Origin: Hungatella sp.
GTDB lineage: Bacteria > Bacillota > Clostridia > Lachnospirales > Lachnospiraceae
Direction of reading: 5' to 3'
Assembly: GCA_009712635.1 (NCBI GenBank)
Contig: WASS01000015.1
Coordinates: 496,001-560,000 of the forward strand
DNA length: 64,000 bases
The notes under the pieces are model-generated. The model made no database searches and was not told the DNA's origin. It saw only the letters and a list, made by a program, of their open reading frames with translations. Each line of letters opens with the position of its first letter. Position 1 is the first letter of the stretch. The position numbers and the translations under genes were made by a program. Of the stretch, positions 34,003 through 40,741 are shown one piece after another.

Positions 34003-34773
34003 ATGAATGCAGGCGTTCTCCGCTTTAAAAAAGCCGGAATTATCCTGTTCTGGCTTTTGATATGGCAGGCTGCCAGTACGGCAGTCCACAACAGCATTAT
34101 ACTGGTTGGTCCGCTGGATGTCATATTGGCATTACTCAATCAGATCCGGCTTGCAGACTTTTGGAAAACCATAGGTTTCTCTTTTGGAAAAATCAGCCTT
34201 GGATTTCTTTCTGCTTTTGCAGCAGGAATTTTAGCCGGCGGAGCTGCCTGCCGATACCCCATCATCGGTGATTTTCTGTCGCCTCTTATGGCACTTATGA
34301 AGTCAGTTCCCGTTGCCTCCTTTGTCATACTGGCGTTAATCTGGGCAGGATCAGAAAATCTCTCTGTGATTATTGGATTTCTTGTCGTATTTCCCATAAT
34401 CTATATACAGACCATTGCTGGTATCAAAAGCACAGACCGTCAACTGCTTGAAATGGCCGATGTTTTTAAGATGTCAGAAGCAAAAAGATTTTTTTATCTC
34501 TACCGTCCTGCGTTGCTTCCCTATCTGGCAAGCGGCTGCCGGGTGGCGCTGGGTATGAGCTGGAAATCAGGAATTGCCGCAGAGGTAATCGGCGTTCCTC
34601 TTCATTCAATTGGTGAAAAGCTTTATCTTTCCAAGATTTATTTAAATACTGCTGATTTATTTGCCTGGACACTGGTGATCATCCTGCTCAGCGCACTTCT
34701 TGAATCCTTCTTCCTGTGGCTTTTAAGCCTGGCATCTCCCGGAATCAGACAAAAAAAGAAAGAGGTAGGATGA
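34003..34773 (+). CDS. ABC transporter permease, SsuC/TauC type
   Basis: A 256-residue membrane protein with about six membrane segments. The coupling-loop region (EMADVFKMSEAKRFFYLYRPALLPYLASG) and GMSWKSGIAAEVIG are hallmarks of the sulfonate/nitrate/taurine permease group. It starts at ATG 34003 behind AAGGAG and overlaps the ATPase gene by 4 bases (ATGA), which couples their translation. Confidence 0.92.
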   Translation: MNAGVLRFKKAGIILFWLLIWQAASTAVHNSIILVGPLDVILALLNQIRLADFWKTIGFSFGKISLGFLSAFAAGILAGGAACRYPIIGDFLSPLMALMKSVPVASFVILALIWAGSENLSVIIGFLVVFPIIYIQTIAGIKSTDRQLLEMADVFKMSEAKRFFYLYRPALLPYLASGCRVALGMSWKSGIAAEVIGVPLHSIGEKLYLSKIYLNTADLFAWTLVIILLSALLESFFLWLLSLASPGIRQKKKEVG

Positions 34774-35351
34774 ATATGGAACTTGTAATCAGAAAGCTTT
34801 GCAAGTCCTTTGGCGGACACTTCGTACTTGACCAAGTCAATCTTCATCTGGTATCGGGTAATATTTATTGCCTCATGGGACCATCCGGATCAGGAAAAAC
34901 CACATTGTTTCATATACTGCTGGGTCTTGTTTCAGCAGATTCGGGAGAGGTAAACGGTCTTAACGGTGAAAGAATTTCAGCCGTATTTCAGGAAAACCGG
35001 CTCTGCGAAGCCTTCACTCCGGTAGAGAATGTAACCATGGTAATGCCTTCTTCTGGGAATAATAAAAGGAAGGCCAGGGAAGCCCTTAAACGGCTGCTGC
35101 CTGACGAATCTCTGGACCGCCCGGCAGTAACCTTAAGTGGCGGAATGAAACGCCGTGTGGCCATAATACGCGCTCTAATGGTACCTTTTGATATGGTAAT
35201 CATGGATGAACCGTTTACGGGCCTCGATGAGGAGACAAAACAACAGGTAATAACCTATATAAAAGAGCAATCGGCAGGAAGGCTGGTTTTAATCAGTACA
35301 CATCAGGAAGAGGATGTTCAGCTGTTAAACGGAATAAAGATCCACTTATAA
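34770..35351 (+). CDS. ABC transporter ATPase, short SsuB/TauB type
   Basis: A 193-residue ATPase. Walker A is GPSGSGKTT, the Q loop AVFQENRL, the signature LSGGMKRRVAI, Walker B VIMDEPFTGLD, and the H-switch STHQEED. All needed motifs are present, but the protein is about 50 residues shorter than usual SsuB-type subunits: it ends soon after the switch His and lacks the C-terminal region. The start is ATG 34770 (overlap with the permease) or ATG 34776. The complete set of three genes suggests a working importer. Confidence 0.9.
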   Translation: MNMELVIRKLCKSFGGHFVLDQVNLHLVSGNIYCLMGPSGSGKTTLFHILLGLVSADSGEVNGLNGERISAVFQENRLCEAFTPVENVTMVMPSSGNNKRKAREALKRLLPDESLDRPAVTLSGGMKRRVAIIRALMVPFDMVIMDEPFTGLDEETKQQVITYIKEQSAGRLVLISTHQEEDVQLLNGIKIHL

Positions 35352-35397
35352 AAGCAGGGGCGATAACCATGTTGAACTGGTTACTGCCCCTGCTTTC
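35351..35397. terminator. Intrinsic terminator after the ABC operon
   Basis: AAAGCAGGGGC at 35351-35361 pairs with GCCCCTGCTTT at 35386-35396, and the spacer can pair further (ATAACCA with TGGTTA). It is usable on both strands, so it may also end the lipoprotein gene at 35420. Confidence 0.7.
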
Positions 35398-35419
35398 ATT
35401 CATTCAATTATTGTTATTT

Positions 35420-36133
35420 TTATTTCAGTTTAAGAGAATCCAGAGCAGCTTCGATCTGTCCTTCTACACCGCTGTCAGTTGAACCAATGGTTCCTGCTGC
35501 ACTGATATAGGTTTTTGTAGCTGCGTTATAAGAACCGGAGATGGCATAATAACGAACTCCATCCTGAGGTGCCTTATACCGGAGTGCATAACGGAAGGTC
35601 TGGCTGCCGTCGCTGCCGTTTTTAACATCATAACGGACAAATTCCATATCCTCACCACGGCTGATTAACTTCTTATATTCATCCATGGTAGCCGGATAAA
35701 CTTCCCTGGCTCCATCTGCATCATCACCCTGTACATAAGTAACTTCCAGGTAATCTTCGCCATTGGGTGAAGAAATCGCTACCACACTCTCGTCTCCGTC
35801 CTCGTCCAGTGACCAGCCCTTTGGCGGCATAATCTGATATTTGCCTGATTTGGAAGTAAATAAGCCTTCCTTAATATCTCCTGCATCATTGGCTGTGATC
35901 GGCTGTGTTTCTTTTGTTTCCTCTTCTTCCGATGTCTCCTCACCTTCTGATGTTTCCTGCTCCGATGAAGCCACTTCTGCGTTCACCGCTGTGGTTGCCT
36001 CAGTGGATGCTTCTGCCTGCTGCTTGGTTTCCTGCGTCGATTCCGCTTTAGTATTATTCTTTCCGCAGGCTGTCGCTGTCATCATCACTGTCATCGCAAT
36101 TAAAATTCCTGCTAAGATCTTATTTTTTCTCAT
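35420..36133 (-). CDS. Lipoprotein of unknown function, possible PsbP/DcrB-like domain
   Basis: A 237-residue lipoprotein. Lipobox TATAC places the lipid Cys at residue 23. An acidic low-complexity linker of Glu, Thr, Ala and Ser (about 28-80) follows and then a 150-residue domain starting GLFTSKSGKYQIMPPKGW. The opening (strand, then PPKGW) and the strand pattern suggest the PsbP/DcrB fold, as with the two small proteins beside the spike genes. ATG 36133 follows GAGGAG. No partner is evident; it is flanked by a convergent ABC operon and a DNA-repair gene. Confidence 0.65.
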   Translation of the reverse strand: MRKNKILAGILIAMTVMMTATACGKNNTKAESTQETKQQAEASTEATTAVNAEVASSEQETSEGEETSEEEETKETQPITANDAGDIKEGLFTSKSGKYQIMPPKGWSLDEDGDESVVAISSPNGEDYLEVTYVQGDDADGAREVYPATMDEYKKLISRGEDMEFVRYDVKNGSDGSQTFRYALRYKAPQDGVRYYAISGSYNAATKTYISAAGTIGSTDSGVEGQIEAALDSLKLK

Positions 36134-36242
36134 AGAATCACTCCTCATCATAAAATTCTTTTCTGGTGACGTGGAGGATTATAACATGAACAGTCGGGAA
36201 AGTATAGCATTTTAAACGAACCGAAAGAATCACAATGAAATC

Positions 36243-36722
36243 TTAATAATTGTTCCAGGTGACACCAGGACTCTCCAGATTCAATAACTTCACTTTAATA
36301 TTCAGTCCTCCCCCATATCCCACAAGGCTTTTGTCTGCACCAATTACACGGTGACAGGGGATGATTATGGAAATAGGGTTGCGGTTATTCGCCATCCCCA
36401 CTGCACGGCAGGCCTTTTCATTACCAATCTGCACGGCAATCTCTTTATAACTTCTTGTCTGTCCGTAAGGAATGGTGCAAAGCGCCTCCCATACCTTTTT
36501 CTGAAATGCTGTTCCCTCAGGCTTTAACGGAAGATCAAATTCTGTTCTTTCTCCTATTAAATACTCGTTCAGCTGAAGAACCGTCTTCTTGATCAGGTCT
36601 GTGGTTTTTTTTAGTCCCTCTTTTGGAGCTTCACTCCCAAATTCCACACCTAATATCCCTTCTTCATCACATATTACCTGAATAGGACCCAGCTCACTCT
36701 CAAAAATATCCCAGTATTTCAT
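36243..36722 (-). CDS. ogt: Methylated-DNA-protein-cysteine methyltransferase
   Basis: A 159-residue DNA-repair protein that transfers the alkyl group from O6-alkylguanine to its own Cys in one step. The active-site IIPCHRVIG motif is clear, with the helix-turn-helix region (TIPYGQTRSYKEIA, CRAVGMANNRNPISI) before it. The start is ATG 36722 behind AAGGAG; the longer frame to 36815 is not supported. It appears to be a single-gene unit. Confidence 0.93.
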   Translation of the reverse strand: MKYWDIFESELGPIQVICDEEGILGVEFGSEAPKEGLKKTTDLIKKTVLQLNEYLIGERTEFDLPLKPEGTAFQKKVWEALCTIPYGQTRSYKEIAVQIGNEKACRAVGMANNRNPISIIIPCHRVIGADKSLVGYGGGLNIKVKLLNLESPGVTWNNY

Positions 36723-37075
36723 AAGTGCTCCTTTCTCTTTCGTTTTTCCTGTTTTACTGCCTGTAACAATTATATCATAAGAAGCATTAGGAAAACTTTC
36801 TGTTTTTTCAAACATTACTTAGAATTCTTTTAGTTTTTTTATGAAATCTTTATCGACTGGTCAAACTTATGTCATAATTGCAGGGTATACTGATATTTGT
36901 AAAGGAACCCCACCCTTTTAACATTGACTTTTTATTTTTCATACTCAAACCGGCAGGAACATTTATGTACCTGCCGGTTCCTCCCATTTTAAGGCTATTC
37001 TTTCTGCTTTTCTCCCCTTACGAAATCCCCTAATTATCAGCTTTTTTTGATTTTTATTTTTTTTTGAAAATATTG
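36723..37075. other. Intergenic region without a supported gene
   Basis: No coding signal is seen. It contains the 10-bp hairpin at 36948-36979, AT-rich DNA, and leads into the tRNA promoter. A TATACT at 36886-36891 has no good -35. Confidence 0.5.
36948..36979. repeat. 10-bp perfect inverted repeat
   Basis: AACCGGCAGG at 36948-36957 and CCTGCCGGTT at 36970-36979 with a 12-base loop. No T run follows, so its function as a terminator is uncertain. Confidence 0.55.
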
Positions 37076-37104
37076 TTGACAAATCTATATCCATCATATA
37101 TAAT
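37076..37104 (+). promoter_or_regulatory. Consensus promoter of the tRNA cluster
   Basis: TTGACA at 37076-37081 and TATAAT at 37099-37104 are exactly consensus with 17 bases between. Transcription would begin about 40 bases before the first tRNA. Confidence 0.9.
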
Positions 37105-37154
37105 AACTCTTGCGTTGCGGAAAACAAGAAAAAAACAAAGACGCAAAAAACCTT

Positions 37155-37229
37155 CGGGGTGTGGCTCAGCTTGGCTAGAGCGCCTGGTTTGGGACCAGGA
37201 AGTCGCAGGTTCGAATCCTGTCACCCCGA
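37155..37229 (+). tRNA. tRNA-Pro (anticodon TGG)
   Basis: Acceptor CGGGGTG pairs with CACCCCG, the anticodon stem CCTGG/CCAGG encloses TTTGGGA, and the T arm has GGTTCGAATCC. The 3' CCA is not encoded. Confidence 0.95.
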
Positions 37230-37265
37230 CTTGAGATCAAGTCATCTATTTCTCAAAAAGCCTTT

Positions 37266-37336
37266 GCGGGTGTAGTTCAATGGTAGAACACTAGCCTTCC
37301 AAGCTAGATACGTGGGTTCGATTCCCATCACCCGCT
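37266..37336 (+). tRNA. tRNA-Gly (anticodon TCC)
   Basis: Acceptor GCGGGTG/CACCCGC, anticodon stem CTAGC/GCTAG around CTTCCAA, and GGGTTCGATTCCC in the T arm. Confidence 0.95.
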
Positions 37337-37339
37337 CTT

Positions 37340-37413
<74 letters not shown>

Positions 37414-37414
37414 T

Positions 37415-37447
37415 TTCACACTGTCAACCAGCAGTGTGAAGCTTTTT
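37415..37447 (+). terminator. Terminator-like hairpin inside the tRNA cluster
   Basis: TTCACACTG at 37415-37423 pairs with CAGTGTGAA at 37432-37440, then GCTTTTT. It is located between tRNA-Arg and tRNA-His. Confidence 0.6.
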
Positions 37448-37449
37448 AT

Positions 37450-37524
37450 GGTGGGTATGGCGAAGTTGGTTATCGCGCCAGATTGTGGCTCTGGAGGCCC
37501 AGGGTTCGAATCCCTGTACTCACC
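37450..37524 (+). tRNA. tRNA-His (anticodon GTG)
   Basis: Acceptor GTGGGTA/TACTCAC with the extra G at 37450 opposite the discriminator C, as in all tRNA-His. The anticodon stem CCAGA/TCTGG encloses TTGTGGC. Confidence 0.95.
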
Positions 37525-37525
37525 T

Positions 37526-37549
37526 TTCCCTTAAAGGGAATTTTTTTTT
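37526..37549 (+). terminator. Second terminator-like hairpin inside the tRNA cluster
   Basis: TTCCC at 37526-37530 pairs with GGGAA at 37536-37540, followed by nine T. It is located between tRNA-His and tRNA-Gln. Confidence 0.55.
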
Positions 37550-37564
37550 ATCAGGAGATGTTAT

Positions 37565-37636
37565 TGGGCTATCGCCAAGCGGTAAGGCACAGGACTTTGA
37601 CTCCTGCATTCGTTGGTTCAAATCCAACTAGCCCAG
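37565..37636 (+). tRNA. tRNA-Gln (anticodon TTG)
   Basis: Acceptor TGGGCTA/TAGCCCA, anticodon stem CAGGA/TCCTG around CTTTGAC, T arm GTTGGTTCAAATCCAAC. Confidence 0.95.
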
Positions 37637-37639
37637 TAT

Positions 37640-37712
37640 GGGATACTAGCTCAGGTGGTAGAGCACTTGACTTTTAATCAAGTTGTCCGGGGTTCGAATC
37701 CCCGGTGTCTCA
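37640..37712 (+). tRNA. tRNA-Lys (anticodon TTT)
   Basis: Acceptor GGGATAC pairs with GTGTCTC (two G-T pairs), the anticodon stem CTTGA/TCAAG encloses CTTTTAA and the T arm is CCGGGGTTCGAATCCCCGG. Confidence 0.92.
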
Positions 37713-37737
37713 TTTTATTATGATCTGTTTGCTATCA

Positions 37738-37817
37738 GCGGGTATGGCGGAATTGGCAGACGCGCCAGATTTAGGTTCTGGTGGGAGACCGTGCAGGTTC
37801 AAGTCCTGTTACCCGCA
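37738..37817 (+). tRNA. tRNA-Leu (anticodon TAG)
   Basis: Acceptor GCGGGTA/TACCCGC, anticodon stem CCAGA/TCTGG around TTTAGGT. The variable arm GTGGGAGACCGT is short for a class II tRNA. It is the last tRNA of the cluster. Confidence 0.92.
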
Positions 37818-37835
37818 TGTATAATGAATTGATGG

Positions 37836-37884
37836 AAACACCGGAGTCCCTTGTTAACACAAGGTAGTCCGGTGTTTTACTTTT
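37836..37884 (+). terminator. Terminator of the tRNA cluster
   Basis: AAACACCGGA at 37836-37845 pairs with TCCGGTGTTT at 37868-37877, and a second inner stem CTTGT/ACAAG extends it. A T-rich tail follows. Confidence 0.8.
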
Positions 37885-37923
37885 CCCTCTCTTCCATTTT
37901 ATTCACCACTTCTCGCCGATAGC

Positions 37924-37953
37924 AGAAAATTATACAACGTTATATAATTTTCT
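37924..37953 (+). promoter_or_regulatory. 11-bp inverted repeat before the 60-aa gene (operator or leader stem)
   Basis: AGAAAATTATA at 37924-37934 and TATAATTTTCT at 37943-37953, with an 8-base loop. It ends immediately before the GGGAGGTGA ribosome site. Confidence 0.5.
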
Positions 37954-37966
37954 GGGAGGTGATCGC

Positions 37967-38149
37967 TTGAAACGCCAAAGGAAAGAAAGCGAAATAAGGC
38001 TGGCAGAAGAATTCGACCGGTTGGAAGCAGCAAGCAGAGATATCAAGACTCCTGCTGCCCCACCGGACGAATTTGAAAACATCTTAGGTGAGATGAAACG
38101 CAGGGGCATTAACCCCAGAGTCAGAAAAGAATTAGGCGACGGGAAGTAG
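37967..38149 (+). CDS. 60-aa charged protein with a TTG start
   Basis: A 60-residue charged protein (KRQRKESEIRLAEEFDRLEAASRD...) starting at TTG 37967 with GGGAGGTGATCGC upstream. It is helical at first, then has a Pro-rich turn (TPAAPPDEFENIL) and a basic tail. I do not recognise it. It is convergent with the holin-like gene. The ribosome site is strong, which supports a real gene. Confidence 0.55.
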   Translation: MKRQRKESEIRLAEEFDRLEAASRDIKTPAAPPDEFENILGEMKRRGINPRVRKELGDGK

Positions 38150-38155
38150 GCGGGC

Positions 38156-38173
38156 CGGGTTACCGATAACCCG
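38156..38173. terminator. Hairpin between convergent genes
   Basis: CGGGTTA at 38156-38162 pairs with TAACCCG at 38167-38173. There is no T run; it may serve as a weak terminator for the two genes facing each other here. Confidence 0.3.
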
Positions 38174-38201
38174 CCAAATCAAACCAGGAAATGCAGTCTG
38201 T

Positions 38202-38498
38202 TTAATCAGGCTTTCCCCACTGTTTTATCAGCTGGTTAATATACGTGCTGAGCCCCGCAACCAGGATGCCCTGTGTCATTGCACTGAACACCGCCATAGC
38301 GGCTTTCTGAACGGTATCTGTTTCACTGACTGCAAAAATATATATTCCACAAAGAATGATACCTGCCGCCCCATTAATAAGCGGGATATACTTATCTTTA
38401 ATCGTCTGGCTCTGTTTAATACCCTGTCCCAGAAGATACAAAACCAAAGCCACCACAATCAATTCCGGTTTCACATAACGAAGAATCTCCTCCATCAT
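38202..38498 (-). CDS. Phage-type holin-family membrane protein
   Basis: A 98-residue protein with two or three membrane segments (LIVVALVLYLLGQGI, INGAAGIILCGIYIFAV, VFSAMTQGILVAGLSTYI) and a short charged C-terminus. It resembles the small phage holin family found widely in clostridial chromosomes. ATG 38498 has GGGGGAG seven bases upstream. No endolysin or phage genes are nearby, so it may have a cellular role, for example beside the germination-type subtilase. Family similarity is moderate. Confidence 0.75.
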   Translation of the reverse strand: MMEEILRYVKPELIVVALVLYLLGQGIKQSQTIKDKYIPLINGAAGIILCGIYIFAVSETDTVQKAAMAVFSAMTQGILVAGLSTYINQLIKQWGKPD

Positions 38499-38584
38499 AA
38501 CAGATCTCCCCCTTTCCTGTTTCGGGAAAGACAAACTCTCCCCTTTTTATTGGATGCATGATTTCCCGTAAAGGTTACAGCAAG

Positions 38585-38621
38585 CCTCCTGACCAGAAAG
38601 TACTCCTAACCAGTCAGGAGG
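38585..38621 (-). terminator. Hairpin after the Csp-like gene
   Basis: CCTCCTGAC at 38585-38593 pairs with GTCAGGAGG at 38613-38621. A T run is lacking on the minus strand, so termination is uncertain. Confidence 0.35.
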
Positions 38622-38627
38622 TAGAAT

Positions 38628-40298
38628 TTAAAAGTTATCTATTTCATTAAAGACGTTTTCTGCATTGATCTTTCCATACCCCCAGATATTATTGGGGTAG
38701 ACAGCATCAGGTTCCCGCTCTGCCGCTCTCATCATCAGGCGATTGATCTGATTTCCTGTAATTGCGGTGTAATTTCCTTTGATATATGCCCATTCTATGA
38801 TTTTTACAGCGATCCCGGCAGCATATGCCGCAGCTACTCCGGTTCCAGTGGCTGTTCCATACTGAAAATCCGGTATTGCACATGGAATATTATACCCAGG
38901 TGCCGCCAGATCCGGTTTTATCCCTCCCAGCCTTGTATATCCTCTGCTGGACTGCGCAAGTATGGATCCGTTATTTTGGTTATACGCCGCTACTGTCAGA
39001 AGATTTGCAGTATCTCCCTGCATGGTAATGGTTGTATCAGGATCGGAATTTACAAAATAAGTCTCATTTGAAATCAAATTTCCGGACGGGAGCCAGCAAT
39101 GAACTGAAAATGGCATTTCATCCTGATTATCCAGCCTGATATACCAGATACCCGGCTCCATATTCCGGAACCGAAGCAGGATGAGCTGATTCCCAGTCTC
39201 TGATTCAAATAAAATATTATTTATCCAGACATTGGTTTTAATGGATTGAAAAACCAGCTTTTTGCACTCTCCTAATGCAGGTTTTATAACCTGGGAGCTT
39301 TCCCAGGTGGGCGCTGTGAGCTGTATGGAGAGTCTGGAAGGAACATAGGGCCAGATTTCTATAAAATATTCGTTGTCAATTCCTCCTGAGTTTAACTGAT
39401 AACTGTCAGAATATGGTTCGTTTGTGACTTCCCCATAATAGTGCCTGCGGCTGTTTCCTTCATTACCTGATGAGGTAATGATACTTATTTTAGGCAGCAG
39501 CATCAGACTGTCTAAATAAGTACTTAAAGCTCCCCGTCCGTCATGTCCGCCCTGATTGGTTCCCAGCGCCAGACAGATTACCAGCGGACGATTTAACTTA
39601 TTTGAGACGTTCAGTAAATATCTGATTCCTAATATAATATCTGATTCCTGATAACACAGGGCACCTGTTGGAACGCAAAACAGTCTTTTTAAATTTTCTT
39701 TTGACTCCTTTAACTTTACCACCACTAAATCAGCCTGGGGCACTACCCCGCTGAATCCTTCGTTATCATTGGAGCGTCCTGCGATAATGCTTGCAATTGC
39801 AGTTCCGTGCCGATATGGATCATTGGTCGGTACAATGTTATAAGGATATTGGGAAAGAAGGGCGAAATTAATCAGCTCCTTTGTGTATTCCGATCCAAAA
39901 GTAAAACTTGCCGGGGGTGTACCCTCCACTGTCTGGTCCCAAATGGAAAGAATTCGGCTGGTTCTGTCATTATTCATAAAAGCAGGATGACGGTAATCAA
40001 TCCCTGTATCAACAATTCCCACTATGACGCCTCTGCCGAACAGTCCCCTGGTGGCAGCGATCTGTCTTGATTCTTCACCGGTATTTTCCATACTCACAAC
40101 CGATTCCAGTGTATATAGCTCCGGAAAGCTGTGATAGGCATTTACTCCAAGATCACAAGGCTCCATACGATCCTTTGGGATATGAAGCAGAGAAAACAAA
40201 TCGTTCATCATAGTAATGTTATCACCGGTATTATACGAAGTGACCAGGGCGTTGCTTATAATCAAATCATAATATCGATTGTCCAGAATTTTTTCCAT
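38628..40298 (-). CDS. Csp-like subtilisin-family pseudoprotease
   Basis: A 556-residue S8 (subtilisin) family protein of the clostridial Csp type: a short prodomain-like start, the catalytic domain, and an inserted jelly-roll (about 285-430). Catalytic Asp97 (VDTGID), His164 (RHGTA) and the oxyanion Asn (SSGNEGN) are present. The Ser position is Gly487 (TGTGVAA where active enzymes have TGTSVAA). It should therefore not cleave proteins. In Clostridioides difficile, CspC is likewise a pseudoprotease with Gly at this site and takes part in bile-salt and amino-acid germinant sensing. The start is ATG 40298 behind GGGAGG. A CspC-like germinant role is inferred. Confidence 0.88.
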   Translation of the reverse strand: MEKILDNRYYDLIISNALVTSYNTGDNITMMNDLFSLLHIPKDRMEPCDLGVNAYHSFPELYTLESVVSMENTGEESRQIAATRGLFGRGVIVGIVDTGIDYRHPAFMNNDRTSRILSIWDQTVEGTPPASFTFGSEYTKELINFALLSQYPYNIVPTNDPYRHGTAIASIIAGRSNDNEGFSGVVPQADLVVVKLKESKENLKRLFCVPTGALCYQESDIILGIRYLLNVSNKLNRPLVICLALGTNQGGHDGRGALSTYLDSLMLLPKISIITSSGNEGNSRRHYYGEVTNEPYSDSYQLNSGGIDNEYFIEIWPYVPSRLSIQLTAPTWESSQVIKPALGECKKLVFQSIKTNVWINNILFESETGNQLILLRFRNMEPGIWYIRLDNQDEMPFSVHCWLPSGNLISNETYFVNSDPDTTITMQGDTANLLTVAAYNQNNGSILAQSSRGYTRLGGIKPDLAAPGYNIPCAIPDFQYGTATGTGVAAAYAAGIAVKIIEWAYIKGNYTAITGNQINRLMMRAAEREPDAVYPNNIWGYGKINAENVFNEIDNF

Positions 40299-40473
40299 TC
40301 GCACCTCCCGCAATCATAGATGGAGCATATGGTATAATCTATGCAGCAACCGATTCAATATGAAATTAATTTTCAACTGCATAATAACACGGTTGTTCTA
40401 ACTTATATAATCTCAAATACCCATTGTTTTTCTTAAGTTTTCACTAATTTATGAAATAATTTACATATTTATC

Positions 40474-40502
40474 TTTACTTAACCGTTTTCTTGCGTTATA
40501 CT
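40474..40502 (+). promoter_or_regulatory. Promoter-like sequence driving a very short terminated transcript
   Basis: TTTACT at 40474-40479 and TATACT at 40497-40502 are 17 bases apart. The terminator at 40520 starts about ten bases after the expected start point. Confidence 0.4.
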
Positions 40503-40519
40503 TTATGTAACTCTTCTTA

Positions 40520-40561
40520 GGAGTACCGTATTTCCCCAATCCTGCGGTGCTCCATTTTTTT
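40520..40561 (+). terminator. Intrinsic terminator upstream of the 557-aa gene
   Basis: GGAGTACCG at 40520-40528 pairs with CGGTGCTCC at 40545-40553 (one G-T pair), followed by ATTTTTTT. No known gene ends here on the plus strand. Confidence 0.65.
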
Positions 40562-40665
40562 ATCATGTCTTCCTATCAAACCAATAGGAAATTAATCCCA
40601 GACCTCTTTCTAAATAAGAACCGCAATTTTTACGAACTTTAAAATACAGTTTGGCAACATCTGCA

Positions 40666-40694
40666 TTGTCCCGCTCCCACTCCCGTGATACAAT
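40666..40694 (+). promoter_or_regulatory. Probable promoter of the 557-aa gene
   Basis: TTGTCC at 40666-40671, TACAAT at 40689-40694, 17 bases apart, with an extended TGA before the -10. The start point would be near 40701, 40 bases before ATG. Confidence 0.55.
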
Positions 40695-40741
40695 AAAAGC
40701 GGCAAAGACTTAAGCCGCAGACTGCGGAGAATGGAGCATCT

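Noticed and set aside
38202-38498. Prophage remnant suggested by the holin-like gene
   Set aside because: No endolysin, terminase, portal or integrase genes are near; holin-like genes are common on clostridial chromosomes.
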